Counted from the stretch's first letter, positions 1 to 7,547 are shown. The stretch: 13,571 nt of DNA from Candidatus Rokuibacteriota bacterium (GCA_016206385.1 JACQRS010000284.1:1-13571); one strand, 5' to 3'. The notes: generated from the letters alone by a model not told the origin. A program made the numbers and translations.

Positions 1-2
1 AT

Positions 3-890
3 CTGCTCGCCGTGGCCCGACTGGCCGGCGCCATCGGACGCGAGGGCGTGGCGCTGGTCCACACCCACAGCTCGGTGGACGCATGGGTCGCGGGAATGGC
101 GGCGCGGCTCAAACGGGTCCCGGTGATCAGGAGCCGCCACGTCTCCATCCCGATCCGCCGCAGCTGGAACCCGGTCTACTCCGTTCTCGCCGACCGCATC
201 CTGACCAGCGGCGAGGCCATTCGACGGCTGGTGATCGGGGCCGGCGTCTCCCCGGCCACAGTGATGGCGGCCCCGGCGGGCGTGGATTTCGGTGAGTTCA
301 TGCCGGGCCCCGACAGCGGGCGCATCCGCGCCGAGCTGGGGTTGACCCCCCCCGTGATCGGCTCGGTCGCCATGTTCCGGGGCTCGAAGGGCCACCAGCA
401 CCTCCTGGATGCCTTTGGGATTGTCCTCCGTGAATATCCCACCGCCCGCCTCCTTCTCGTGGGCGACGGCGTGAGGCGGCGATGGGTCGAGCAGCTCGCC
501 GGCGAAAAGGGTCTCTCGCACGTCGTCAGCTTCACCGGGTTTCGCCCCGACGTCGCCGATCTGCTCCGCGCCATGGATTGTTTCGCCCTGGCCTCGGTCC
601 GCACCGAAGGCGTCCCCCAATCGCTGCTCCAGGCCCTGGCAACCGAGCTGCCTGTGGTGGCGTCCGCCATCGGCGGGATCCCGGAGGTGGTCGAGCACCA
701 GGTCACGGGACTGCTGGTCCCCCCGGGAGATCCCGCGGCGCTCGCCGAAGGGATTCTCACGGTCCTGGGGCAGCCCGATCTCGCGCGACGGCTCGCCAAG
801 GGAGGCAGGCAGCTCGCCGAACGTCGCTTCTCGCGGGCCGTGGCCACCCAGCGGCTGATCGCCCTCTACGAGGAGCTCCTGGCTCGGTGA
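3..890 (+). CDS. Family 4 glycosyltransferase, 5'-truncated by window edge
   Basis: This is a GT-B fold, family 4 (RfaB/WcaL-like) glycosyltransferase that probably adds a sugar to LPS core or another envelope glycan at the cytoplasmic face of the inner membrane. The frame is open to the left edge. The first possible start in view, GTG at 12, lies inside the N-terminal domain, and comparison with the gene at 2047 suggests about 70-75 residues are missing. Counting from that GTG, the domain linker is near residues 89-97 (AGVDFGEFM) and the C-terminal donor-binding domain starts near 115. Visible elements are GSVAMFRGSKGH (117-128), LLLVGDG and GLLVPPGDPAALAEGI. The usual E-x7-E motif reads E199 to Q207 (EGVPQSLLQ), so the second Glu is Gln, a variant I recall from some proteobacterial family 4 enzymes. 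Its stop overlaps the next GTG start. Donor and acceptor sugars cannot be read from the sequence. Confidence 0.85.
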   Translation: MLAVARLAGAIGREGVALVHTHSSVDAWVAGMAARLKRVPVIRSRHVSIPIRRSWNPVYSVLADRILTSGEAIRRLVIGAGVSPATVMAAPAGVDFGEFMPGPDSGRIRAELGLTPPVIGSVAMFRGSKGHQHLLDAFGIVLREYPTARLLLVGDGVRRRWVEQLAGEKGLSHVVSFTGFRPDVADLLRAMDCFALASVRTEGVPQSLLQALATELPVVASAIGGIPEVVEHQVTGLLVPPGDPAALAEGILTVLGQPDLARRLAKGGRQLAERRFSRAVATQRLIALYEELLAR

Positions 891-2050
891 GACCGCTCAG
901 CATCCTCCACCTGGCCGCCAACCGTTGGTGGACCGGGAGCGCTGACCCCGTCATCCGGCTCGTCAAAGGGCTGGAAGGACGCGGACACCGCGTGATGCTC
1001 GGCGTGATCCGGGGCGACCGCTTCGAGGTCAAGGCCGACGAGGCCGGAATTCGCCTGGTGCCCGACCTCTCCCTCGAGCCTCGTTTTCTCCCGCCGACCT
1101 TCCTCCGCGATCTGATGCGCCTCCGGCGGCTGATCGCTCGCGAAGGGGTCGAGATCGTCCACTGCCACCACTCCCACGATCACTGGCTCGGCGTCCTCTG
1201 CCGCGGTCCCGTCGCGCTGGTCCGTACCTTCCACAGCGTCCGAGCCGTCAGGTCTGGCTGGGCAGCCGCCGCGCTCCACCGGCGAACCCACGCCGTCTTC
1301 GCCATGAGCCGCGAGATCCAGCTGCGCAGCCTGGAGGCAGGGTTTGAGCCGCGGCGGGTGTGGCTGCTGCCCGGCGCGACGGATCTCCGGCGCTTCTCCT
1401 CCGAGCTGGACGGCGGGACCGTTCGCAACGAGTTCGGGCTGGGCGACGCTCCGGTCGTGGGATCGGTGGCCCGGCTGGCCCCGAACCGGGGACACGAGCT
1501 GCTGATCGACGCGTTCCGCCTGGTGCTCAGGGAAATCCCCGAGGCCCGGTTGCTGCTGGTGGGGAAAGGAGAGTTGCGCCCCCGTCTCGAGCGCCGCGTG
1601 AGCGAGCTGGGGCTTGGCGAGCGGATCCGGTTCGCCGGCTATCGGGACAACGACCTCCCCCAGATCCTCGTCGCCATGGACTGCTTCGTCCTCATGGGAG
1701 CTGGCTCCGACGAATCCTGCCGGGCGGCGCTGGAGGCCATGGCCGCGGGAAAGCCCGTGGTCGCGCGGCGGGTGGGAGCGCTTCCTGAGACGGTGGTGGA
1801 CGGCGAAACCGGCCTGCTGCTGCCCGACGATCGGCCCGAGAGCGTCGCGCGAGCGCTCGGGGAGATCCTGCTGAACCCGGAGCGGGCCCGTCGCATGGGA
1901 GCGGCGGGGCGGCTCCGGGTCGAGCGCGAGTTCAACGTGGAGCGAACGCTGGACACCGCTGAGGCGGTGTACCGCGAGATTCTGAGCCGTGTCCAGGCCC
2001 CCACGTCGAGGTCGCGAGACCCGCAGCAGGGGACAGGGGGTGGCGCGTGA
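887..2050 (+). CDS. Family 4 glycosyltransferase
   Basis: A 387-residue GT-B glycosyltransferase of family 4, probably in LPS core or outer-glycan assembly. The frame is open far upstream of 887, but the N-terminal Rossmann strand (RPLSILHLAANRWW) begins right after GTG 887, which overlaps the previous stop as GTGA; AGGAG lies at 871-875. The N-domain carries VEIVHCHHSHDHW (88-100), and the linker is PGATDLRRF. The C-domain has VGSVARLAPNRGHELL (191-206) and RLLLVGKGEL. The E-x7-E site is D275 to E283 (GSDESCRAALEAM), with Asp in place of the first Glu, although a Glu lies next to it. The last 20 or so residues (APTSRSRDPQQGTGGGA) form a low-complexity tail outside the fold. Its layout matches the genes on either side, suggesting old tandem duplication. 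Substrates are unknown. Confidence 0.9.
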   Translation: MRPLSILHLAANRWWTGSADPVIRLVKGLEGRGHRVMLGVIRGDRFEVKADEAGIRLVPDLSLEPRFLPPTFLRDLMRLRRLIAREGVEIVHCHHSHDHWLGVLCRGPVALVRTFHSVRAVRSGWAAAALHRRTHAVFAMSREIQLRSLEAGFEPRRVWLLPGATDLRRFSSELDGGTVRNEFGLGDAPVVGSVARLAPNRGHELLIDAFRLVLREIPEARLLLVGKGELRPRLERRVSELGLGERIRFAGYRDNDLPQILVAMDCFVLMGAGSDESCRAALEAMAAGKPVVARRVGALPETVVDGETGLLLPDDRPESVARALGEILLNPERARRMGAAGRLRVEREFNVERTLDTAEAVYREILSRVQAPTSRSRDPQQGTGGGA

Positions 2051-3180
2051 GGTCTCTCCGGGTTCTCCACGTGATGAGCTGCCGGGGGTGGAGCTCGGAC
2101 GCCTACTGGGCGGCGCGGGCCGTGAGTGAGCTTGAAGGCGCCGGTCACGAGGCCATCCTCTGCGTCCGGGCCGGGGCCGAGGGGCGGGTTGGCAGGCCGG
2201 CGTGGGAGCTCGGCGTCAAGCGGATAGACACTCTCAGGCTGCGTAGCGGCGTCACTCCAGGCGCTGACCTCCTAGACTTGGCCCGCCTCCGCCGGTGGCT
2301 CCCCGAGGTCGACATCGTTCATGTCCACCGGGGCAAGGAGCACTGGTTGGCTGCGCTGGCCAACCGGCTTTCCCGATCCCCCCGACCACTCGTGAGAACC
2401 CGGCACATCGTCCAGGTCGCCAGAGCTCATCCGGGAAACCGCTGGCTCTACCAACGAGGGACCAGCCTCGTCATTGCGGTGACCCGCGCCATCCAACAGC
2501 AGTACGTAGCCTCGGGTCTGCTTCCCCCGGATCGCGTCGTCACCCTGGCTGGCGGCGTCGACACCATGCGCTTCAGTCCCGGGGCGGACGGCCGGCCCCT
2601 TCGCGCCGCGCTCGGGGCGAACGAGGGGGAGCCCCTGCTCGGCATGGTGAGCGGATTCCGCGTCATGAAGGGCCACGCGGTGGTGGTCGAGGCGCTGGCG
2701 CGTCTGGCGCGGGATCGAATACATCCCCGCGCCCTCCTCGTGGGGCGGGGGAGGCACGAGGCGGCGGTGAGGGAGGCGATCCAGCGGGCCGGCCTTGAAG
2801 CCCAGTTCAGGTTCACCGGATTCGTCCCGGATCTTCCGCGCGCCATGGCAGCCATGGACATCGGGCTGTACGTGCCCATGGAGTCGGATGGCATGGGCCG
2901 GGTGATCTTCGAGTTTCTGGCCATGGGAATCCCGCTCATCGCGAGCCGCGTCGGCATTGTCCCCGAGGTGCTCACGGATTCGAGGGAGGCCCTCCTCGTT
3001 CCTGCCGGCGATCCCGCAGCGCTGGCCGCGGCCATCCGCCGCCTTTTGCAGGACGCCCAGCTGCGCCGGGCCCTGGGCGAGGCCGGCCGCCACCTGGTGG
3101 AGGCGCATTACTCAGGAGCGCGACTGGCCGAACGGCTGACCTCCCTTTACGCCGGGCTCCTCCAGGCCAGGAGCCTGTGA
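2047..3180 (+). CDS. Family 4 glycosyltransferase
   Basis: A 377-residue family 4 glycosyltransferase with both GT-B domains present. The start is GTG 2047, overlapping the preceding stop by four bases; AGGGGG at 2035-2040 is a possible ribosome site six bases upstream. The N-domain opens with SLRVLHVMSCRGWSSDAYWA and contains DIVHVHRGKEHWLAAL (89-104) and LVRTRHIVQ. The linker is AGGVDTMRFSPG (168-179). The C-domain has MVSGFRVMKGHAVVVEA (200-216) and LLVGRG. The E-x7-E position reads D281 to E289 (ESDGMGRVIFEFLAMG), again with Asp for the first Glu. The stretch around VRTRH resembles IRSRH in the first gene, supporting paralogy among the first three transferases. A role in LPS core extension is inferred from the heptose genes downstream. 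The sugar specificity cannot be assigned. Confidence 0.9.
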   Translation: MRSLRVLHVMSCRGWSSDAYWAARAVSELEGAGHEAILCVRAGAEGRVGRPAWELGVKRIDTLRLRSGVTPGADLLDLARLRRWLPEVDIVHVHRGKEHWLAALANRLSRSPRPLVRTRHIVQVARAHPGNRWLYQRGTSLVIAVTRAIQQQYVASGLLPPDRVVTLAGGVDTMRFSPGADGRPLRAALGANEGEPLLGMVSGFRVMKGHAVVVEALARLARDRIHPRALLVGRGRHEAAVREAIQRAGLEAQFRFTGFVPDLPRAMAAMDIGLYVPMESDGMGRVIFEFLAMGIPLIASRVGIVPEVLTDSREALLVPAGDPAALAAAIRRLLQDAQLRRALGEAGRHLVEAHYSGARLAERLTSLYAGLLQARSL

Positions 3181-4310
3181 AGATCTCCGTCCTCTGCTTC
3201 GATCTCGCCGATAACGCCGCCGGCCGCGCTGACCTCCTGGCTCGGCTCCTCGCTCCCCGCCACCAGGTGGAGGTCGTTGGCCCCTGCTTTGGAGCAGACA
3301 TCTGGCGCCCGGTTCGGGGCGGTCCCGTGCGTTACCGGAGCGTGGCAGGCTCACGCCTCCCGCGCTTCTTCGCTGCGCTTCCAAGGCTGCTGCGCCTGGT
3401 GGATGGGGACCTGGTCTACGCCTCGAAGCCTCGCCCGACCAGCTTCGGTATCGGGCTCCTCGCCTCTCGGCTCAGCCGGCGCCCGCTGATCCTCGATATC
3501 GACGACTGGGAGGTGGGGTTCTTCTACCGCTCTCAGCGTTGGGGACGGGTCGGGCGCTTCCTCAACCTGACCAATCCAAACGGCCTGCCCTGGACCTGGA
3601 TGATGGAACGTTTGATCCGCCGGGCCAGGCTCAGGACGGTGGCTTCGCGCTTCCTGGAGGCGCGCTTCGGCGGCGTTCTGATCCCTCATGTCAGGGACAC
3701 CGACGCGTGGAGCCCGGGAACCCACGATCCGGGCCCGGCGCGCTCGCGCCTCGGCGTCGACGCCGAGAAGGTCGTCATGTTCCTCGGCACCCCGCGGGAG
3801 CACAAGGGCGTTGACGACCTGGTTGAAGCGGTAAGGCTCCTCCGCCGCCCCGACCTGGTCCTGGCCATCGTGGGCAGCGATCCGGGTAGCCGGGCTGGGC
3901 AGCGGCTCAGGGCCCTGGCACCCACCGTGAGGTGCGTGGATGAGATTCCCTTCTCCCAGATCCCGCACTACCTCGAGGCCGCCCACGTGGTGGCGGCGCC
4001 CCAGCGGCTCACCAGCGACACCCTGGCGCAGGTTCCCGCCAAGCTGTTCGACGCCATGGCGCTCGGCCGCCCAATCGTCTCCACGCGCGTCTCCATGATC
4101 CCCGAGATCCTGGACGGGTGTGGCCTCGTGGTTGAGCCGGGGAATCCCGAGGCGCTGGCCCACGCCCTCGCCTTTCTACTGGACAACCCCGCCGAAGCCG
4201 CGGAGCTGGGCCGCCGGGCCCGAGCCCGTGCGGAGGAGCGGTACAGCTATGCCATGGCCCGCCAGCTTCTCCTCCCGCTCCTCGAGACGGCGGCCGGAGG
4301 GCGCGGGTGA
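3177..4310 (+). CDS. Family 4 glycosyltransferase, divergent subgroup
   Basis: A 377-residue GT-B glycosyltransferase that is clearly different from the three before it. GTG 3177 overlaps the previous stop as GTGA, with AGGAG at 3169-3173 close by. The N-domain includes DLVYASKPRPTSFGIGLLA (78-96) and LILDIDDWE (104-112), where others of the array have a VHxH-type segment. The C-domain has MFLGTPREHKGVDDLVEA (201-218), LAIVGSDPGS and the segment QVPAKLFDAMALGRPIVST (285-303). No E-x7-E pair is present: the positions would be Ala284 and Asp292. The QxPAKxxDAMAxG signature instead matches a subgroup of family 4 enzymes in polysaccharide clusters, from memory. It has the same length as the preceding gene but no close sequence similarity to it. 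It probably acts on an LPS or polysaccharide intermediate. Confidence 0.87.
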   Translation: MKISVLCFDLADNAAGRADLLARLLAPRHQVEVVGPCFGADIWRPVRGGPVRYRSVAGSRLPRFFAALPRLLRLVDGDLVYASKPRPTSFGIGLLASRLSRRPLILDIDDWEVGFFYRSQRWGRVGRFLNLTNPNGLPWTWMMERLIRRARLRTVASRFLEARFGGVLIPHVRDTDAWSPGTHDPGPARSRLGVDAEKVVMFLGTPREHKGVDDLVEAVRLLRRPDLVLAIVGSDPGSRAGQRLRALAPTVRCVDEIPFSQIPHYLEAAHVVAAPQRLTSDTLAQVPAKLFDAMALGRPIVSTRVSMIPEILDGCGLVVEPGNPEALAHALAFLLDNPAEAAELGRRARARAEERYSYAMARQLLLPLLETAAGGRG

Positions 4311-5425
4311 GAATCGCCATCATCTGCCGGCCCTTCGTGTTCTACGGCGGCCTGGAGACCGCGACCCACGGGCTGGTGGGCGAGTTCGTCAAGCAGGGCT
4401 ACGACCTCCATCTCTTCAGTCCGCGGGGGCAGCTGCCCGTTCCGGGAGTGACGCTCCATCGACTCCCGGTGCTCCCGCACCCCTCGACAGCGCGCCTGGT
4501 CTCCTTCGCCGTCGCGGCGCGCGCCGCGGTCCGTCACGGCGACTTCGACGTGGTCCAGAGCCATGAACGGAGCCTCGCCCAGGACATCTACCGGGCCGGG
4601 GAGGGGTGCCACCGGGCTTATCTCCAGATCAAGGCGCGGCATCTCGGGAGCGCCGGACGGCTGGCGCTCAGGGCCAACCCGTTCCACCTCACCCTTCTGG
4701 CCCTCGAGCGAAGGATCTTCACCTCAGGATCGACGCGGCGGATCGTCGCCATCTCCCGCCAGAGCCAGCGGGAGATCCGGGAGCTCTACGGCGTCCCCGA
4801 CTCCACACTGAGCGTGATCTACAACGGCGTGGACCAGCAGCGCTTTCACCCCGATCACCGGGAGCGCTACGGCCCCGCGATCCGGGCCACCTTCGGCATC
4901 CCGGGTGAGGCGTGGGTGATCCTCATGGTCGGGTCCGGCTTCGAGCGGAAAGGGCTCGCTCCACTCCTCGAGGGCTTCGCCCGCCTCCGCGACCGTGAGG
5001 CGCGGCTCCTCGTCGTGGGAAAGGGAAATCCCGCACCCTACCGGGCCCTGGCCGAGCGGCTGGGCGTCGCCGGCGGGCTGGTCTGGGCCGGGCCTCGACC
5101 CGACGTGGAACGCTTCTACGCCGCTGCGGACCTGGTGGCGCTTCCCGCTCTCTACGAGCCCTTCGGCAACGTCCACGTCGAGGCCTTGGCCGCGGGGCTC
5201 CCGGTGCTGGCGAGCTACCGGAGCGGCGGTGCCGAAGTCATCACTCACGGTGAAACCGGCTGGATCGTCCACGATCCCGAAGACCCCGCGGCGATCGCCA
5301 GCGGATTGGAAGCGCTCCGGGGCCTTGACCGCCTCCGGGTCACCGAGCGCGCGCGCCAGAGCGTCCGACCGTTCACCTTCACCGCCCAGGTACGGGCCTT
5401 TGCCGACCTCTACCGGACGCTGTGA
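4307..5425 (+). CDS. WaaG-like LPS core glycosyltransferase (family 4)
   Basis: A 372-residue GT-B enzyme resembling WaaG (RfaG), which adds the first hexose to heptose II of the LPS inner core. GTG 4307 overlaps the previous stop as GTGA and has a good ribosome site, GGAGG at 4296-4300. WaaG-like features are GGLETATHGLVGEF (14-27), the IYRAGEGCHRAYLQ segment (94-107) followed by an ALERRIF stretch, VGSGFERKGLAPLLEGFARL (208-227), LLVVGKGNPAPYRALAERLG, and a canonical E-x7-E, E284 to E292 (EPFGNVHVE). It is the only transferase of the five with the intact motif. The chain of overlapping genes ends here: a 61-base gap with a promoter follows. The WaaG assignment rests on remembered family features. 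The acceptor may differ, because heptosyltransferase II is not seen in this window. Confidence 0.88.
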   Translation: MRIAIICRPFVFYGGLETATHGLVGEFVKQGYDLHLFSPRGQLPVPGVTLHRLPVLPHPSTARLVSFAVAARAAVRHGDFDVVQSHERSLAQDIYRAGEGCHRAYLQIKARHLGSAGRLALRANPFHLTLLALERRIFTSGSTRRIVAISRQSQREIRELYGVPDSTLSVIYNGVDQQRFHPDHRERYGPAIRATFGIPGEAWVILMVGSGFERKGLAPLLEGFARLRDREARLLVVGKGNPAPYRALAERLGVAGGLVWAGPRPDVERFYAAADLVALPALYEPFGNVHVEALAAGLPVLASYRSGGAEVITHGETGWIVHDPEDPAAIASGLEALRGLDRLRVTERARQSVRPFTFTAQVRAFADLYRTL

Positions 5426-5440
5426 ACACGTCGAGCGGGC

Positions 5441-5459
5441 GGATTTTCGTTGAAAATTC
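5441..5459. repeat. Inverted repeat overlapping the gmhB -35 box
   Basis: ATTTTC at 5443-5448 and GAAAAT at 5452-5457 form a perfect 6-base inverted repeat around GTT. The outer bases 5441/5459 pair as G-C, and 5442/5458 can pair as G-T in RNA. The right arm covers most of the TTGAAA -35 element. The patch is AT-rich in GC-rich surroundings. It could be an operator for a repressor, an UP-like element, or chance. It has no GC-rich stem or U-run, so it is not a terminator. Confidence 0.4.
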
Positions 5460-5478
5460 AGGTTGTTGGCGTTACACT
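5450..5478 (+). promoter_or_regulatory. Sigma70-type promoter for gmhB
   Basis: TTGAAA at 5450-5455 and TACACT at 5473-5478 are separated by exactly 17 bases, close to the housekeeping sigma consensus. It lies in the largest gap of the glycan region, between the WaaG-like gene and gmhB. The usual start point, 6-9 bases after the -10 box, falls at about 5484-5487, on or just before the gmhB ATG. It probably drives the heptose genes and, lacking a visible terminator, may also drive trpS to rluB. Confidence 0.65.
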
Positions 5479-5486
5479 GCGGGGCG

Positions 5487-6068
5487 ATGCGGGGCGCCCC
5501 TGCCGTGTTTATCGACCGCGACGGCACGCTGACCGAAGAGGTAGGGTATGTCAACCACCCGAAGCGGCTCCGGCTCATTCCTCGGGCCGCGGACGCGGTT
5601 CGGCTTCTCAACGAGCGCGGGCTTCGCGCCGTCGTTGTCACCAACCAGAGCGGCGTCGCGCGCGGCTTCTTCTCCGAGGAAGTCCTCCACGCGGTTAACG
5701 CCGAGCTGATCGCTCACCTCAAGGCCCAGGGCGCGTTTATCGATGGGCTCTACGTCTGTCCCCACCATCCCACAGAGGGCCAGCCGCCGTACCGCGCGCG
5801 CTGCGACTGCCGGAAGCCGAAGCCGGGTCTCTTGTTCCAGGCCGCCGCCGAGCTCGGTTTGGACTTGGCGGCGTCGTACATGGTGGGCGATAAGATCTCA
5901 GACGTCGCCGTGGGCAGGGGCGCGGGCACCGCCGCCATCCTGGTGCTCACCGGCTACGGCCTCGGGGAGTGGGAGTACCGCCGTCCCCGCTGGGAGTGCA
6001 CACCCGATTATGTGGCCCAGGATCTCATGGACGCCGTCCACTGGATCCTGGCACGGAGCCGGGCGTGA
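5487..6068 (+). CDS. gmhB: D-glycero-beta-D-manno-heptose 1,7-bisphosphate 7-phosphatase
   Basis: GmhB removes the 7-phosphate of D-glycero-D-manno-heptose 1,7-bisphosphate in cytosolic ADP-heptose synthesis for LPS inner core. The 193-residue protein is a typical small HAD phosphatase. Motif I is FIDRDGTL with D10 and D12, motif II is VVTNQSG (50-56), the lysine region is CRKPKPG (108-114), and motif IV is MVGDKISD with D135 and D139. The zinc loop is visible as C91, H93, C106 and C108. ATG 5487 was chosen because MRGAPAVFIDRDG fits the family N-terminus. Upstream in-frame TTG codons at 5463 and 5466 lie within the promoter spacer. There is no Shine-Dalgarno sequence before the ATG, consistent with a leaderless transcript. 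Its stop overlaps rfaE1 by one base, and rfaE1 performs the preceding step of the pathway. Confidence 0.95.
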   Translation: MRGAPAVFIDRDGTLTEEVGYVNHPKRLRLIPRAADAVRLLNERGLRAVVVTNQSGVARGFFSEEVLHAVNAELIAHLKAQGAFIDGLYVCPHHPTEGQPPYRARCDCRKPKPGLLFQAAAELGLDLAASYMVGDKISDVAVGRGAGTAAILVLTGYGLGEWEYRRPRWECTPDYVAQDLMDAVHWILARSRA

Positions 6069-7084
6069 TGGTGTCCCTGCCGCGCCTCCGGAGCGCCGTG
6101 GAGCGGTTCTCGGGAAAGACGCTGCTGGTGCTCGGCGACCTGATCGCCGACGAATACATCTACGGAAAGCCGGCGCGGATCTCCCGGGAGGCGCCGGTCC
6201 TGATCCTGCGCTTCCAGTCGCGCGAGGTGCGGCTGGGCGGTGCGGCCAACGCCTCCCACAATGTCCACGCGCTGGGCGCGCGGGTCATCCCGGTCGGTGT
6301 TCTCGGAACGGACCCGGCCGGGGAGGAGGTGTTTTCTCTCTTTTGCTCTGTCGGAATCCCCACCGACGGCGTGGTGAGGGCGAGCGGCCGGACCACGCCG
6401 GTCAAGACCCGGATCATGGCGGGCGGCTCCCCGTCCACGCGCCAGCAGGTGGTCAGGGTGGACCGCGAGCCCCGCGAGGCGCTCGACGGCGCGGTTGAGG
6501 AGGCGCTGGCAGACCGGCTCAAGGCCTCGGCACCGAGGGCGGACGCGATCCTTCTCTCCGACTATGGCTATGGGACGGTGAGCCCGCGCCTCTGGGCCGA
6601 AGTCCGAGCGATGGGGCGTCGAAACGGCTCAGTCATCACCGCGGACAGCCGGTACGACCTCCTCCGTTTCCGCGGCCTCACCGCCACGACGCCGAACGAG
6701 CCCGAGGTGGAGGAGCTGAGCGGAGAGGCCTTGGACGACGATCGAGCGGTGGAGAAGGCCGGGCGCCAGCTCCTGGAGCGACTCGAGTGCCGGTACCTCC
6801 TGGTCACCCGCGGCAGCCGTGGCATGATCCTGCTCGAGCGCGAGGGGCCCGCCACGTTTCTGCCCATCCACGGGAGCGACGAGATCGCCGATGTCACCGG
6901 AGCGGGGGACACTGTCATCAGCACGTTCACTCTGGCCCTGGCCAGTGGTGCGGCGCCCGTCGAGGCCGCATGGCTGGCCAACGTCGCCGCCGGGATCGCC
7001 GTGATGAAGCGCGGGACCGCTCCGGTTGCCCGGGCCGAGCTGCTGAAGGCCCTCACCAGCGATGGCGCGCTGCGTGAGTCTTGA
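6068..7084 (+). CDS. rfaE1: D-glycero-beta-D-manno-heptose-7-phosphate kinase
   Basis: This PfkB/ribokinase-family kinase phosphorylates heptose 7-phosphate at C1, the step before GmhB. It is the equivalent of domain I of E. coli HldE, here a separate 338-residue protein. Visible motifs are GDLIADEYIYGKPARISREAP (from residue 23), RLGGAANASHNVHALGA (55-71), the TPNEPEVEEL segment (208-217) and the C-terminal signature DVTGAGDTVIST (275-286), with D281 as likely catalytic base. The reading frame is open upstream, but homology starts near ATG 6068, which shares its A with the gmhB stop and has GGAG at 6055-6058. GTG 6065 is an alternative start. Its 3' end overlaps rfaE2 by 23 bases in another frame, so the two proteins are probably translationally coupled. 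Confidence 0.94.
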   Translation: MVSLPRLRSAVERFSGKTLLVLGDLIADEYIYGKPARISREAPVLILRFQSREVRLGGAANASHNVHALGARVIPVGVLGTDPAGEEVFSLFCSVGIPTDGVVRASGRTTPVKTRIMAGGSPSTRQQVVRVDREPREALDGAVEEALADRLKASAPRADAILLSDYGYGTVSPRLWAEVRAMGRRNGSVITADSRYDLLRFRGLTATTPNEPEVEELSGEALDDDRAVEKAGRQLLERLECRYLLVTRGSRGMILLEREGPATFLPIHGSDEIADVTGAGDTVISTFTLALASGAAPVEAAWLANVAAGIAVMKRGTAPVARAELLKALTSDGALRES

Positions 7085-7547
7085 GGAGGCCGAGGCCCTC
7101 GCCCGAGAGCTCCGGAAGCAGGGGCGACGCCTCGTCCTCGCCAACGGCTGTTTCGATCTCCTCCACGTCGGCCACATCCGATACCTGCAGGGCGCCAAGC
7201 AGCTCGGCGATGTCCTGATCGTCGCCCTCAACTCGGATGCGTCCGTCCGCCGGATCAAAGGCCGGGGCCGGCCCCTGATGAACCAGGGGGAGCGCGCCGA
7301 GATCCTGGCGGCCCTCGGCTGCGTGGATTACGTGGTCACCTTCGACGACGACGCGGTGGACCAGCTGGTGGCGCGCCTCAGGCCCCACGTCCACGCCAAG
7401 GGCACCGACTACACGGAGGAGTCGGTGCCTGAGCGTGAGCGAGTTCTGGCCGTCGGTGGACAGGTGGCGATCGTGGGTGACCCGAAAGCGCACTCGACGC
7501 GCGACCTCATTTCCGCCATCGTCAGGGAGTTCGGCGCCCAGCCATGA
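7062..7547 (+). CDS. rfaE2: D-glycero-beta-D-manno-heptose 1-phosphate adenylyltransferase
   Basis: This cytidylyltransferase-like nucleotidyltransferase makes ADP-D-glycero-beta-D-manno-heptose from heptose 1-phosphate and ATP. It corresponds to domain II of bifunctional HldE but stands alone at 161 residues. The N-terminal core NGCFDLLHVGHIRYL carries the HxGH motif at residues 35-38. ALNSDASVRRIKGRGRP (55-71) and KGTDYT (113-118) are family elements, the latter usually KGGDY in E. coli-type proteins. STRDLI near residue 145 replaces the common STTxII. ATG 7062 was chosen; it has GAAGG 12 bases upstream. GTG 7074 is a possible later start that would shorten the overlap with rfaE1 from 23 to 11 bases. 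The stop overlaps the waaC ATG as ATGA. Confidence 0.94.
   Translation: MARCVSLEEAEALARELRKQGRRLVLANGCFDLLHVGHIRYLQGAKQLGDVLIVALNSDASVRRIKGRGRPLMNQGERAEILAALGCVDYVVTFDDDAVDQLVARLRPHVHAKGTDYTEESVPERERVLAVGGQVAIVGDPKAHSTRDLISAIVREFGAQP

Noticed and set aside
482..886. N-terminal extension of the second glycosyltransferase frame upstream of GTG 887
   Set aside because: The translation is Arg/Gly/Pro-rich and lies over the conserved C-domain of the first glycosyltransferase; the GT-B fold starts at 887.
2272..3108. Antisense open frame of 278 codons opposite the third glycosyltransferase
   Set aside because: Composition is typical of the complementary strand of a GC-rich gene, with no ribosome site or motif supporting it.
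2047..4310. Two adjacent glycosyltransferases of identical length (377 residues) with 1130-base spacing, as if recently duplicated
   Set aside because: Their sequences and motifs (VHVHRGKEHW versus VYASKPRP; different E-x7-E regions) differ strongly, so equal length is coincidence.
4724..5644. Antisense open frame of 306 codons opposite the WaaG-like gene and gmhB
   Set aside because: It crosses two strongly supported sense genes and the promoter between them, with no domain-like content; a shadow of codon bias.
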